DNA of 64,000 nt, taken from RHKX01 sp963823565. Its GTDB lineage: Bacteria; Actinomycetota; Thermoleophilia; Solirubrobacterales; 70-9. The notes beneath the pieces were generated by a model. It saw only the letters and a list, made by a program, of their open reading frames with translations, made no database searches and had not been told where the DNA came from. A program made the position numbers and the translations under genes. Location of the stretch: contig CAWGLR010000003.1 of assembly GCA_963823565.1 (NCBI GenBank), forward strand, positions 186,001 through 250,000, read 5' to 3'. Positions 24,085 through 31,693 of the stretch are shown here, piece after piece (the stretch's first letter is position 1; each line of letters opens with the position of its first letter).

Positions 24085-24734
24085 CGCATCGCCCTCGACA
24101 TGTCGGCGACCGTGCGCACCGTCCCGCGCACCGTCCCCGTGACCTTGGAGCGCCCACCGGCGCGCCGGCGGTATGCGACCGGGACCTCCTCGATCCGCCA
24201 GCCGGCCTCCGCGGCCCGCAGCACCATCTCCAGCGGCCAGCCGAAGCGGCGGTCGCGCAGGCCGAGCTCGAGGAGCGGTTCGCGCCGGGCCGCCCGCATC
24301 GGCCCGATGTCGCTCACGCGGACCCCGCGGCGCCGGACCATCAGGCCTAGGGCGCGGTTTGCGAGCCGAGCGTGCAGCGGCCAGGCGCCCGCCTCCGCCA
24401 CCCGGGTCCCGAGGACGAGGTCGGCCCTGCCCGCCGCGACGGGGCCGGCGACGCGGGGCAGCTCGGCGCCGTCGAGCGAGCCGTCGCAGTCCATGAAGCA
24501 GACGACCTTCGAGCGCGCCGCCGTCAGCCCGGCGAAGCATGCCGACCCGAAGCCCGGCCGCGGCTCGGCGACGACCTCGGCGCCGAGCTCTCGCGCGACC
24601 TCCGCCGAGCCGTCGGTCGAGCCGTTGTCGACGACGAGCGGGCGGTATCCCCGCGGCAGCGACGCCAGCACGCCGGGTATCGCGGCGGCCTCGTCGAGCA
24701 CCGGCAGCACCACGTCGATCGGGTCGTCAGCCAA
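24081..24734 (-). CDS. Family 2 glycosyltransferase
   Basis: A 217-residue GT2 enzyme starting at TTG. It shows V-V-L-P-V-L-D-E-A, V-V-D-N-G-S-T-D-G-S and the metal-binding F-M-D-C-D-G-S-L-D, followed by G-P-M-R-A and a basic C-terminus, in the style of dolichyl-phosphate-sugar synthases or glucosyl-3-phosphoglycerate enzymes without a membrane domain. It heads the minus-strand operon continuing into the DUF2064, lipoprotein and molybdo-oxidoreductase genes. A TAGGGT box lies ten bases before the start. The acceptor is unknown. Confidence 0.88.
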   Translation of the reverse strand: MADDPIDVVLPVLDEAAAIPGVLASLPRGYRPLVVDNGSTDGSAEVARELGAEVVAEPRPGFGSACFAGLTAARSKVVCFMDCDGSLDGAELPRVAGPVAAGRADLVLGTRVAEAGAWPLHARLANRALGLMVRRRGVRVSDIGPMRAARREPLLELGLRDRRFGWPLEMVLRAAEAGWRIEEVPVAYRRRAGGRSKVTGTVRGTVRTVADMSRAMR

Positions 24735-24751
24735 ACCGCCGCGAACCCTAG

Positions 24752-26068
24752 ATGCCGGAGGGGTGTGGTTCGATCCACGGCGTGAGCGCGGCCCCCGGCA
24801 CGAGAACCGCGCTCGCGCTCACCGCGGTCGCCGTCGCCACGGTCGCCGCCGGGCTCCTGATCGACGCCGCCGGGGGCAACCTCGGGGCGCCCTGGCCGCC
24901 CTTCTTCGCGTTCTGGGAGCCGCAGGTCGACCCGGCGGCGCTCGTGGCGATCCCCGCCTTCGGCGGGGCCGTGGCGCTCGCCGTCGTCCTCGCGCGCCGC
25001 GAGGTCTCGCTGCTCGCGTTCCTCGCCGGGGCTCTCGTCGCGACGTTGCTCGCCCGGCTCGCGCTGTCCGCAGCCCGCGACGGCGTCGACGGCTGGCACG
25101 CGGTCTTCGGCGCCGACCCGGAGGCGGCGAACGAGTACCTGCCCGTCCTGCCGGCGATCGACTCCCTCGGCGTCCGGACCTTCCTCGACCGCTTCGCCGA
25201 GCTCTCGCCGGCGCTGCCGATCCACCCCTCGGCGCACCCGCCCGGGACGCTCCTCGTCCTCCGGGGCCTCGGCATCGAGGGCGCCCGCGGCATGGCGTAT
25301 CTGACGATCGCGGCCGGGGCGCTCGCCGCGCCGCTGACCTACGCGCTCGCCCGCGCCTGCGGCCTCGCCGAGTCGCGGTCGCGCGCGGCGTGCCTGCTCG
25401 TCGCGCTCTCGCCCTCGGCCTTGCTCTACGGGGTCACCTCGACCGACGCCGCGTTCGCCACCGCCTCCACCGCCGCGGCCTGCCTGCTCGTCGCCTCCGG
25501 CATCGGCCGTCGCGTCGCCGGCGCCGTGGTCCTGGTCCTCGCCTCCTTCCTCTCGTGGGCGCTCCTCGCGATGGGGGCGTTCGCGGCGCTCGTCGTCTGG
25601 CTGCGGGAGGGGCTGCGGCCCGCCGTCACGCTGGCGGCGATCGTCGCGGCGGCGCTCCTCGCGGGCTACGGCGCGCTCTACGCGGCGACCGGGTTCGACC
25701 CGGTCGGGGCGATCAGGGCGGCGGGGGAGGCCTACGATCTCGGCATCTCGAACGCCCGCCCATACCTCTACTGGCTGTTCGGCTCGCCGGTCGCGTTCGC
25801 CCTCGCGCTCGGCCTGCCGACCGCCTGGTACGCGGCGCGGGCGCTCGGCGCCGGCGAGGCCGTCGCGGTGGCGCTGGCGGCGATCGTCCTCGTCTCGGTG
25901 CTGGTCGGGCTGACCAAGGCCGAGACCGAGCGCATCTGGCTGTTCATGGGTCCGCCCGCGGCGGTCGCCGCGGCGACGATGGTGCCGCTGCGGCGCATGC
26001 CGGCGGTGCTCGGCCTGCTCGCCGCCCAGGCCCTCGCAGGCTCCCTCCTCCTCTTCACGATCTGGTGA
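24752..26068 (+). CDS. Polytopic membrane protein, possible GT-C glycosyltransferase
   Basis: 438 residues with about ten hydrophobic segments. An extracytoplasmic region between helices 3 and 4 contains Y-L-P-V-L-P-A-I-D-S and I-H-P-S-A-H-P-P-G-T, reminiscent of loops in lipid-linked-sugar (GT-C type) transferases and actinobacterial mannosyltransferases. No diagnostic D-D/E motif is certain. The ATG at 24752 is used; the GTG at 24782 is an alternative start. Its stop overlaps the GTG of the epimerase gene, and the pair diverges from the GT2 operon, supporting a role in envelope glycans. Confidence 0.65.
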   Translation: MPEGCGSIHGVSAAPGTRTALALTAVAVATVAAGLLIDAAGGNLGAPWPPFFAFWEPQVDPAALVAIPAFGGAVALAVVLARREVSLLAFLAGALVATLLARLALSAARDGVDGWHAVFGADPEAANEYLPVLPAIDSLGVRTFLDRFAELSPALPIHPSAHPPGTLLVLRGLGIEGARGMAYLTIAAGALAAPLTYALARACGLAESRSRAACLLVALSPSALLYGVTSTDAAFATASTAAACLLVASGIGRRVAGAVVLVLASFLSWALLAMGAFAALVVWLREGLRPAVTLAAIVAAALLAGYGALYAATGFDPVGAIRAAGEAYDLGISNARPYLYWLFGSPVAFALALGLPTAWYAARALGAGEAVAVALAAIVLVSVLVGLTKAETERIWLFMGPPAAVAAATMVPLRRMPAVLGLLAAQALAGSLLLFTIW

Positions 26069-27183
26069 GCCGCGCCCTCGTAACCGGCGGCGCCGGCTTC
26101 ATCGGCTCCCACCTCGTCGACGCGCTGCTCGCCGGGGGCGAGGAGGTGCGGATCCTCGACAACCTCGACCAGCTGGCGCACCCCTCCGGCGAGCCGCCCG
26201 CCCATCTCCCGCCGGACGCGGAGCTGATGGTCGGCGACCTGCGGTCCGCCGACGACGTCGCGCGCGCTCTCGAGGGGGTCGATCGCGTCTTCCACCTCGG
26301 TGGGATCGTCGGCAACGGCGAGTCGATGGTCAATGTCCGCAAGGCCGTCGACTCCAACCCCGGCGGGACCGCGACGCTGCTCGAGGCGGTGATCGCGCGC
26401 CGGGACAGGATCCGCCGGGTCGTCGTCGCCTCCTCGATGGTCGTCTACGGCGAGGGGACCTACCGCTGCGCCGAGCACGGGCTCGTCACCCCGGGCCTGC
26501 GCCCTGTCTCCCAGCTGCGGGAGCGGCGCTGGGAGCCGGTCTGCCCGCGCTGCGGCGGGGAGACGACGCCGGAGGCGGTGCGCGAGGACGCGCCGCTGCG
26601 GCCGGTCAGCGTCTACGGGATCTCCAAGCGCGACACCGAGGAGCTCGCGCTGGTGCTCGGCGAGGCCTACGGCTTCGAGGCGGTCGCCCTCCGCTACCTC
26701 AACGTCTACGGTCCGCGGCAGGCGCTCGGCAATCCCTACACCGGCGTCGCCGCGATCTTCTCGGCGCGGTTGCTCGCCGGCAGGGCACCTCGGGTCTTCG
26801 AGGACGGGCGGCAGATCCGCGACCTCGTCCACGTCTCCGACATCGTCCGCGCGACGCGGCTGGCGATGGACGCCAAGCCGGCGCCCGGCAACGCGTTCAA
26901 CGTCGCCACCGGCCGCCGCATCGAGATCGGCGAGCTCGCCGCGCAGCTCAGCGACCGGCTCGCGCCGGAGCTGCGCCCCGAGATCACCGGCGAGTTCCGC
27001 GCCGGCGACATCCGCCACTGCTTCGCCGACACCGCGAAGGCCGCGGAGCTGCTCGGCTTCGAGGCGGGGGTCGACCTGGCCGACGGCCTGCCCGAGCTGC
27101 TCGAGTGGGTCGGCCGCCAGGTCGTCGAGGAGCGCGGCGACGAGGCGCTCGCCGGCCTCCGCCGCGCCGGGCTCGTCGGCTGA
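26065..27183 (+). CDS. NAD-dependent nucleotide-sugar epimerase with zinc-ribbon insertion
   Basis: A 372-residue extended short-chain dehydrogenase starting at GTG. The Rossmann motif V-T-G-G-A-G-F-I-G-S-H-L is at the start, then S-S-M-V-V-Y-G-E-G and the catalytic Y-G-I-S-K. Between them is a roughly 50-residue insertion with C135 and the pair C160-P-R-C163, which looks like a metal-binding ribbon. Similar insertions occur in the dTDP-L-rhamnose 4-epimerase group, so that is the best specific guess. It overlaps the upstream membrane protein by four bases. Confidence 0.85.
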   Translation: MSRALVTGGAGFIGSHLVDALLAGGEEVRILDNLDQLAHPSGEPPAHLPPDAELMVGDLRSADDVARALEGVDRVFHLGGIVGNGESMVNVRKAVDSNPGGTATLLEAVIARRDRIRRVVVASSMVVYGEGTYRCAEHGLVTPGLRPVSQLRERRWEPVCPRCGGETTPEAVREDAPLRPVSVYGISKRDTEELALVLGEAYGFEAVALRYLNVYGPRQALGNPYTGVAAIFSARLLAGRAPRVFEDGRQIRDLVHVSDIVRATRLAMDAKPAPGNAFNVATGRRIEIGELAAQLSDRLAPELRPEITGEFRAGDIRHCFADTAKAAELLGFEAGVDLADGLPELLEWVGRQVVEERGDEALAGLRRAGLVG

Positions 27184-27198
27184 TACAGCCGCGGCCGG

Positions 27199-27447
27199 CT
27201 AGGAGAGGCCCTGGCGGGCCTCGGAGACGAGCGTGACCGCCTCCGGGAAGATCAGGCGGATCGCGTCGCGGACCTGGATCGCCTGCTCGTCGGGGCCGCC
27301 CTGGAGGTCGATCCGGCCGATCGCGGCGGTGGTCATCGCCACCGCGAGCTGGATCGCGTTATCGGCCCAGGCGACCTTCTGGGCGCCCTGCATCGAGTCG
27401 GCCAGCTCGCCGAGCCGCTCACGGAGCTCGTCGGGGTCGCCGAACAT
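27199..27447 (-). CDS. Hypothetical small protein
   Basis: 82 residues from the ATG at 27447, which has GGAAGGTGG seven bases upstream; an in-frame ATG at 27465 would add six residues. It is mainly helical in appearance (D-E-L-R-E-R-L-G-E-L-A-D-S-M) with a central A-V-A-M-T-T-A-A-I-G-R-I and an acidic D-E-Q-A-I-Q-V-R-D-A-I-R-L-I stretch. It has no signal or membrane helix. It converges with the epimerase gene. The family was not recognised. Confidence 0.55.
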   Translation of the reverse strand: MFGDPDELRERLGELADSMQGAQKVAWADNAIQLAVAMTTAAIGRIDLQGGPDEQAIQVRDAIRLIFPEAVTLVSEARQGLS

Positions 27448-27499
27448 GCCGAAGCCACCTTCCATCCCCGGGAACGATACGCCCTCGCACTCGCCGGCC

Positions 27500-27516
27500 C
27501 GGGCGGGCTCCGCCCG
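27500..27516 (-). terminator. Hairpin after the zinc-ribbon protein gene
   Basis: CGGGCGG and CCGCCCG pair around a GCT loop. It lies six bases past the stop of the minus-strand gene at 27523 and probably separates it from the small gene at 27447. Confidence 0.55.
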
Positions 27517-27522
27517 CGCGGG

Positions 27523-28161
27523 CTACTCGGCCGGCTTGGGCTGCGCCTCGGCGACGAGGACGCCGCCACGGCCGAGCGCCGCGCCGGCGGCCTCGAGCGG
27601 CACCGCGAAGATCGCGCAGGGGACGTAGACGAGGACGCTGACGACCCAGTCCAGCCCGTAGAGGAAGCGGTCGCGGCCCGTCTCCCGCCGGATCCGCCCC
27701 GCCCGTGCGTTGCGGAGGAAGTTGTCTCGCAGCGTGAAGGCGTTGATCAGCGTCTGCCGCATCCCCTGCCGGCCGGTGCGGGTGAACGGCGTCGAGGTCG
27801 CCGTCACCTCCAGCCCGCGCTCGGCGAGCAGCAGGCGCACCGACTCGGGGTTGAGGTGAAGGCGGCGCTGCTCCGGCTCGAGGCCCGACCACTGGGCGCC
27901 GCCGATCCCGCCCTGGAGGCTCTGCCGGTTCGGCGCCGCCAGGGTCGCCGAGCCGTCGGGGCGGCGCTCGATCGCGTCGTCGATCTCGGCCACCGCGTCG
28001 GGCGGATCGGTCGCGCGAGTCACCGTGAGGCCGCAGCTCTCGCAGCGGTCGAGGACGATCTTGTGACCGCGGTCGAGCGGGTTGTGCGCGGCGGTCCAGC
28101 CGAAGAGGGTCGACCCGCAGGCCGGGCAGGGGTAGTGGGCCTCCTTGAGCGCCGCGCTCAT
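27523..28161 (-). CDS. Zinc-ribbon protein resembling a methyltransferase without its SAM core
   Basis: 212 residues. The N-terminus has a zinc ribbon, C12-P-A-C15 and C40-E-S-C43, like that preceding Methyltransf_13/23-type enzymes. Directly after about 25 residues come A-A-P-N-R-Q-S-L-Q-G-G and a H-L-N-P-E-S-V-R-L-L-L-A-E-R-G-L-E-V block, which are C-terminal landmarks of the same enzymes. The usual Rossmann core with the G-x-G SAM loop (about 100 residues) is missing. A C-terminal hydrophobic segment (about 165-190) suggests membrane association. It overlaps the upstream reductase gene by four bases (ATGA). Confidence 0.65.
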   Translation of the reverse strand: MSAALKEAHYPCPACGSTLFGWTAAHNPLDRGHKIVLDRCESCGLTVTRATDPPDAVAEIDDAIERRPDGSATLAAPNRQSLQGGIGGAQWSGLEPEQRRLHLNPESVRLLLAERGLEVTATSTPFTRTGRQGMRQTLINAFTLRDNFLRNARAGRIRRETGRDRFLYGLDWVVSVLVYVPCAIFAVPLEAAGAALGRGGVLVAEAQPKPAE

Positions 28162-29285
28162 CGAATCGCCGGCTCGATCTCGGTCCAGACGCCGAAGGGC
28201 TCGAGGTGGCGGAGGAAGGCCTCGGGGTCGACGGCCTGCGAGGGCGCCAGCGCCCCCGTCCGGTCGAAGCCGGGAGCGGCCATCCGCAGCGCACCCTCGG
28301 CCAGGGTGATTGCGGTGATCCCGTAGACGTCGCTGCCGCGGAGGATCCCCCGCCGCTCGCCGCCCGCGTGGCGGGCTGAGCAGACGATCGTGTAGCGCGC
28401 GGCCTGCCGCTGACGCGGGCTCGGGCCCTCGGGCAGGCGACCGATCAGCTTGTGAGCGGCGCCGCGGAGCGGCGTCGCCATCAGCAGCCCGCCCGCCGTC
28501 ATCGCCGGGGCGCCGAGCGGGCCGAGCGAGAACCCGGTCAGCCCGCGCAGGTCGATGACGACCTCGACCGAGCGGACGTCGACGTGCCGCGGCACCGTGA
28601 CGGTCTCGCCGGAGGGATAGCGGCCGACCCGCCGCCGGCCGATCGGGCTGGGGAACTCGAAGCTGCCCATGCCCACGTGCCGGGGGGCGGCCACCAGCTG
28701 CCCGTCCCGCCAGATGACGTCGCCCCCCTTCATCATCTCGAGCGCCGAGCGGGCGGTTCCCCGGGTCGCCCCGAAGCCGTGGATCGAATACGCGATCCGC
28801 ATCTCCTCGAGCGGTCCGAGGCCGCGCGCCGTGAGCGCCGCGAGCATGTCGCCGGGCGCGTAGTCGAAGCCGAACCCGCTCACGAGCGCGGCGCCGCTGC
28901 GCTCGGCCGGAGCGCCCCAGCGCTCGAAGGCGGCGCGGATGAACGGCTGCTCGCCGGTCGTGTCGAGGTAGTTGGCGCCGGCCTCGGCGGCCGCGGCGAT
29001 CAGCGGCTCGCCGTGGAGGGTGAACGGCCCGGCGCAGCCGACCACGGCGGCGGCGCCGCCGACCAGCTCGCGCAGCCCCGGCCCGTCGTCGAGCGGGATC
29101 GTCGCGATCGGGTGGTCGCCGCCGATCTCGGCCGCCGCGCTCTCGAGCCGCTCGCGGTTGCGCCCGGCGAGCACGAAGTCGGCGCCGCGCTGCGCGAGCT
29201 CGGCGCAGATCAGCCTGCCGGTGTACCCGCTCGCCCCGTAGACGATGATCGGTCCCGCCTGGTCGGCTGTGCTCGCTCCGGCCAC
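28158..29285 (-). CDS. Saccharopine dehydrogenase-like / trans-acting enoyl reductase family protein
   Basis: About 375 residues from a GTG at 29285; an in-frame ATG at 29330 would overlap the divergent gene's promoter. The N-terminal NAD(P)-binding motif is I-V-Y-G-A-S-G-Y-T-G-R-L-I, followed by A-G-R-N-R-E-R-L and V-V-G-C-A-G-P-F. This is the pattern of the family containing mycobacterial trans-acting enoyl reductases and fungal-type saccharopine reductases. The substrate is probably a lipid-like or enoyl compound, which is inference. Its ATGA overlap with the zinc-ribbon gene suggests a two-gene operon. Confidence 0.8.
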   Translation of the reverse strand: MAGASTADQAGPIIVYGASGYTGRLICAELAQRGADFVLAGRNRERLESAAAEIGGDHPIATIPLDDGPGLRELVGGAAAVVGCAGPFTLHGEPLIAAAAEAGANYLDTTGEQPFIRAAFERWGAPAERSGAALVSGFGFDYAPGDMLAALTARGLGPLEEMRIAYSIHGFGATRGTARSALEMMKGGDVIWRDGQLVAAPRHVGMGSFEFPSPIGRRRVGRYPSGETVTVPRHVDVRSVEVVIDLRGLTGFSLGPLGAPAMTAGGLLMATPLRGAAHKLIGRLPEGPSPRQRQAARYTIVCSARHAGGERRGILRGSDVYGITAITLAEGALRMAAPGFDRTGALAPSQAVDPEAFLRHLEPFGVWTEIEPAIR

Positions 29286-29292
29286 GGCCCGG

Positions 29293-29298
29293 ATGCTA
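29293..29298 (-). promoter_or_regulatory. Candidate -10 box, leaderless (minus side of divergent pair)
   Basis: TAGCAT on the minus strand ends seven bases before the GTG at 29285, with no ribosome binding site. Confidence 0.5.
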
Positions 29299-29309
29299 TT
29301 GCGGGCCAG

Positions 29310-29315
29310 TAGCTT
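29310..29315 (+). promoter_or_regulatory. Candidate -10 box, leaderless (plus side of divergent pair)
   Basis: TAGCTT ends seven bases before the GTG at 29323. The two divergent -10 boxes are only 11 bases apart, so the promoters must overlap and compete. Confidence 0.5.
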
Positions 29316-29322
29316 TCTCGGC

Positions 29323-29577
29323 GTGGCCAATCTGACCCCCGGCCAGATCGCGATGCAGCAGCGGTTCGAGCGCCTGATCGGCGCCGCCGCGCCGTTCCTC
29401 GACGCCGTGCTCGGCGTCGGCGAGCGGATCAGCCGGATCGCCGAGCCGACCGATCACGAGTACTACCCGATCCGGCCCGGTGGCCGGGTCGCGTTGCCCG
29501 GGGAGCCGGGCTACGACGAGGGCGCCGACCTCGCCCCGCCGGCCGAGCTCCCGCGGCGCGAGGCCGACTCCGAGTAG
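29323..29577 (+). CDS. Hypothetical 84-residue protein
   Basis: Starts at a GTG directly behind a -10 box. It has an amphipathic N-terminal half (Q-Q-R-F-E-R-L-I-G-A-A-A-P-F-L-D-A-V-L) and a charged, Pro-rich tail with E-Y-Y-P-I-R-P-G-G-R-V-A-L-P. No family is recognised and there is no membrane or signal segment. Regular codon use and the close following gene (10 bases) support it as real. Confidence 0.55.
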   Translation: MANLTPGQIAMQQRFERLIGAAAPFLDAVLGVGERISRIAEPTDHEYYPIRPGGRVALPGEPGYDEGADLAPPAELPRREADSE

Positions 29578-29580
29578 GTT
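29575..29580 (+). promoter_or_regulatory. Candidate -10 box of the membrane protein gene
   Basis: TAGGTT overlaps the preceding stop codon and ends seven bases before the GTG at 29588. It is another leaderless-type start. Confidence 0.4.
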
Positions 29581-29587
29581 GCCGGGC

Positions 29588-30466
29588 GTGAACATGACCG
29601 CCGACCAGCTCGAGCGCGAGCGCCGCTTCGGACGCATCGCCGGGATCGCGGGCCTGATCGGGGCGGCGCTGTTCGTCGCCTCGGTCTTCGTCGGCAACTC
29701 CGACTTCAACTCCGCCGAGGGCAGTTCGGAGATCATTCCGGCGTTCGCCGACGACAAGACCGGCGTCCTCATGCAATTCAGCTTCCAGGCGGTCGGGATC
29801 GCGCTCTTCGCCCTGCCGTTGATGGCGCTGTTCCGCTCCGCCGCGGCGCGCAGCTCGTCCGTCCGGCCGGGGCTGATCGGGCTGACCGTCGCCGGGCCGA
29901 TCTTCTTCGCCGCCTCATTCATCGCCTACTACGTCGCCCTGGACGCGTCCGTCGACCCGTTCCAGGACATCGCCGCCACCCTCGACATCGGCTCCGACGC
30001 GGCCGACGACGACGCCCGCGACATCCTCCAGGATCAGAGCGCGTTCGACGTCTACGGCGGCCTCGACTTCGCCGGCCGACTCGGCCTCGTGATCGGGATC
30101 GTCTACACCGCGCTCAACGCGATGCGCGCCGGCCTGCTGACGCGCTTCTGGGGGACCCTCTCGATGGCGCTCGGCGTCGGCCTGCTGCTGATCGGCCCCT
30201 CGGCGCTGTTCGTCTTCGGCGTCGCGACCAGCCTGATCGTCGCCGACCTCTGGCCGGGCGGCCGCCCGCGCGCCTGGGAGGAGGGCAAGGCCATCCCCTG
30301 GCCGAAGCCGGGCGAGTCGATCGCCGGCACCGGCGGTCCCGAGCAGGACCCCGAGGAGCCCGCGAGCCCCGAGGACTTCGAGGGCACCGCGACCGAGGTC
30401 GGCGAGTCCGAGCGGCCCGGGCGGCGGGACAACAAGCGGAAGCGGAAGCGAAAGCAGCGCGGCTGA
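29588..30466 (+). CDS. Hypothetical membrane protein with lysine/arginine tail
   Basis: 292 residues with about six hydrophobic segments between residues 20 and 220. A soluble Pro/Glu-rich region follows, ending in a strongly basic tail of alternating K and R. The loop after helix 3 contains an acidic stretch (D-A-A-D-D-D-A-R-D-I). No known transporter motif is seen. The GTG at 29588 fits the adjacent -10 box; an ATG two codons later is equally possible. Function unknown. Confidence 0.65.
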   Translation: MNMTADQLERERRFGRIAGIAGLIGAALFVASVFVGNSDFNSAEGSSEIIPAFADDKTGVLMQFSFQAVGIALFALPLMALFRSAAARSSSVRPGLIGLTVAGPIFFAASFIAYYVALDASVDPFQDIAATLDIGSDAADDDARDILQDQSAFDVYGGLDFAGRLGLVIGIVYTALNAMRAGLLTRFWGTLSMALGVGLLLIGPSALFVFGVATSLIVADLWPGGRPRAWEEGKAIPWPKPGESIAGTGGPEQDPEEPASPEDFEGTATEVGESERPGRRDNKRKRKRKQRG

Positions 30467-30473
30467 GGTCGCG

Positions 30474-30685
30474 ATGGGCGAGCTGGGGCCGCCGAGGACC
30501 GTCGTTCGCGCCGTCCTCGCGATCCTCGGCGCGATCCAGCTGACCGACGGCCTCTACGCCCCCACTCGCTCAACCTCGAGCCCTACGACGGGCTCGACGC
30601 GGTCGGCAACGTCGTCTCCCTCCTTTTCATCGTCGTCGCGCCTGCGGTCGTGCTCGCGGCGACGTTCCGCAGGCAGGCGCCCTAG
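30474..30685 (+). pseudogene. Small two-helix membrane protein with a one-base frameshift
   Basis: The ATG opens R-T-V-V-R-A-V-L-A-I-L-G-A-I-Q-L-T-D-G-L-Y-A. A five-C run at 30559-30563 then throws the frame. One extra C would restore P-H-S-L-N-L-E-P-Y-D-G-L and a second hydrophobic helix, ending F-R-R-Q-A-P at the TAG 30683-30685. The restored protein would be about 70 residues. The change may be a true mutation, programmed slippage or a base-calling error in the homopolymer. Confidence 0.55.
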
Positions 30686-31599
30686 ACGAGGCTCGCGACC
30701 AGCGCGACGCCGACGACGAGCGCCGTCGTCCACGAGATCGCCTCGGCCACCGTCTCGAGGTCGAGCCCGTAGGCGTGGGCGACGATCATCGAGTTCAGCC
30801 CGCTCGGCATCGCCGCCATCAGCAGGTACGTGCCGGGGAGGTCGATCAGCGGCAGCGAGATCGCGTAGAGCAGCGCCGGAAGGAGCATCACCTTCGAGAA
30901 GGCGACGCCGATCGTCGCCTTCGTGATCGGCGGCGGCAGCCGCACCTCGCCCTCGTCGGATTCCTGGGCGAGCGCCGTGCCGACCGCGAAGAAGCCGATG
31001 GGGAGGATCGCGACGACGAGGACGCGCGAGATGTCGACGAGCAGGTCCGGCGCGAGCGAGTCGGGGGCGAGGAGCGCGAGGACCGCCGCGTAGAGCGGCA
31101 GGTTGCGCGCGAAGAAGGCGCCGCTGCGCTCCCGCGCGCCGGTTCCCGCGCGCGTTCCGAACGCGGCCCCGACCGCGAAGCCGCCGATCAGCAGGGCGGG
31201 CGCCCCGACCCCGACGTCGTAGGCGACGCCCTCGCCGAGGTGGTCGGCTCCGAGCAGGGCGGCGACCAGCGGGTAGCCGAGGTAGCCGGTGTTGGCGACG
31301 AGGGTGCAGACCATCATCGCCCCGACCTGCGGCCGTCCCAGGCGCAGCAGCTTCGCCCCGATGAAGCCGGCCGTCGCGGCCGCGAGCGCGGTCGCGACCC
31401 AGCCGATCGCGATGCCGCCGGCGTGGTCGGCGTCGAAGTCGATCGCGGCGAGGTTGAAGAAGGTCGTCGGCGGCAGGACGACGTAGAGGACGATCAGGAG
31501 CGACCGCCGCGACTCCGAGATCGCACGCTTGGGCCAGCGGCGCTCGGCGGCGATGCCCGCCCAGGTCGAGGCGGCGATGGCGAGGATGATCGGGATCAC
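30682..31599 (-). CDS. AEC-family (auxin efflux carrier-like) transporter
   Basis: A 305-residue membrane protein with about nine to ten helices in two repeats. It shows the family sequence P-P-T-T-F-F-N-L near the start and A-A-M-P-S-G-L-N in the second half, where AEC carriers have a conserved Pro-Ser/Asn break. Members export organic acids or amino-acid derivatives; the substrate is unknown. Its TAG stop uses the same CTAG palindrome (30682-30685) as the stop of the convergent frameshifted gene. It diverges from the aminotransferase gene. Confidence 0.82.
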   Translation of the reverse strand: MIPIILAIAASTWAGIAAERRWPKRAISESRRSLLIVLYVVLPPTTFFNLAAIDFDADHAGGIAIGWVATALAAATAGFIGAKLLRLGRPQVGAMMVCTLVANTGYLGYPLVAALLGADHLGEGVAYDVGVGAPALLIGGFAVGAAFGTRAGTGARERSGAFFARNLPLYAAVLALLAPDSLAPDLLVDISRVLVVAILPIGFFAVGTALAQESDEGEVRLPPPITKATIGVAFSKVMLLPALLYAISLPLIDLPGTYLLMAAMPSGLNSMIVAHAYGLDLETVAEAISWTTALVVGVALVASLV

Positions 31600-31681
31600 G
31601 AGCGGTGCGGGGCGGCTGGGTGCGGGCTTGCGGCGGATGGATCCTGACGACAGGAGGGCGACGAGGCGCCTCCGGGGGGGT

Positions 31682-31687
31682 TACCTT
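31682..31687 (+). promoter_or_regulatory. Candidate -10 box of the aminomutase-like gene
   Basis: TACCTT ends six bases before the ATG at 31694, indicating a leaderless transcript. Confidence 0.45.
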
Positions 31688-31693
31688 CACCCC

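Noticed and set aside
24100..26064. A long plus-strand frame preceding the epimerase domain, suggesting a 1027-residue protein
   Set aside because: The part before 26065 is antisense to the GT2 gene and out of frame with the membrane protein gene. Only the epimerase portion, starting at the GTG that overlaps the previous stop, makes sense.
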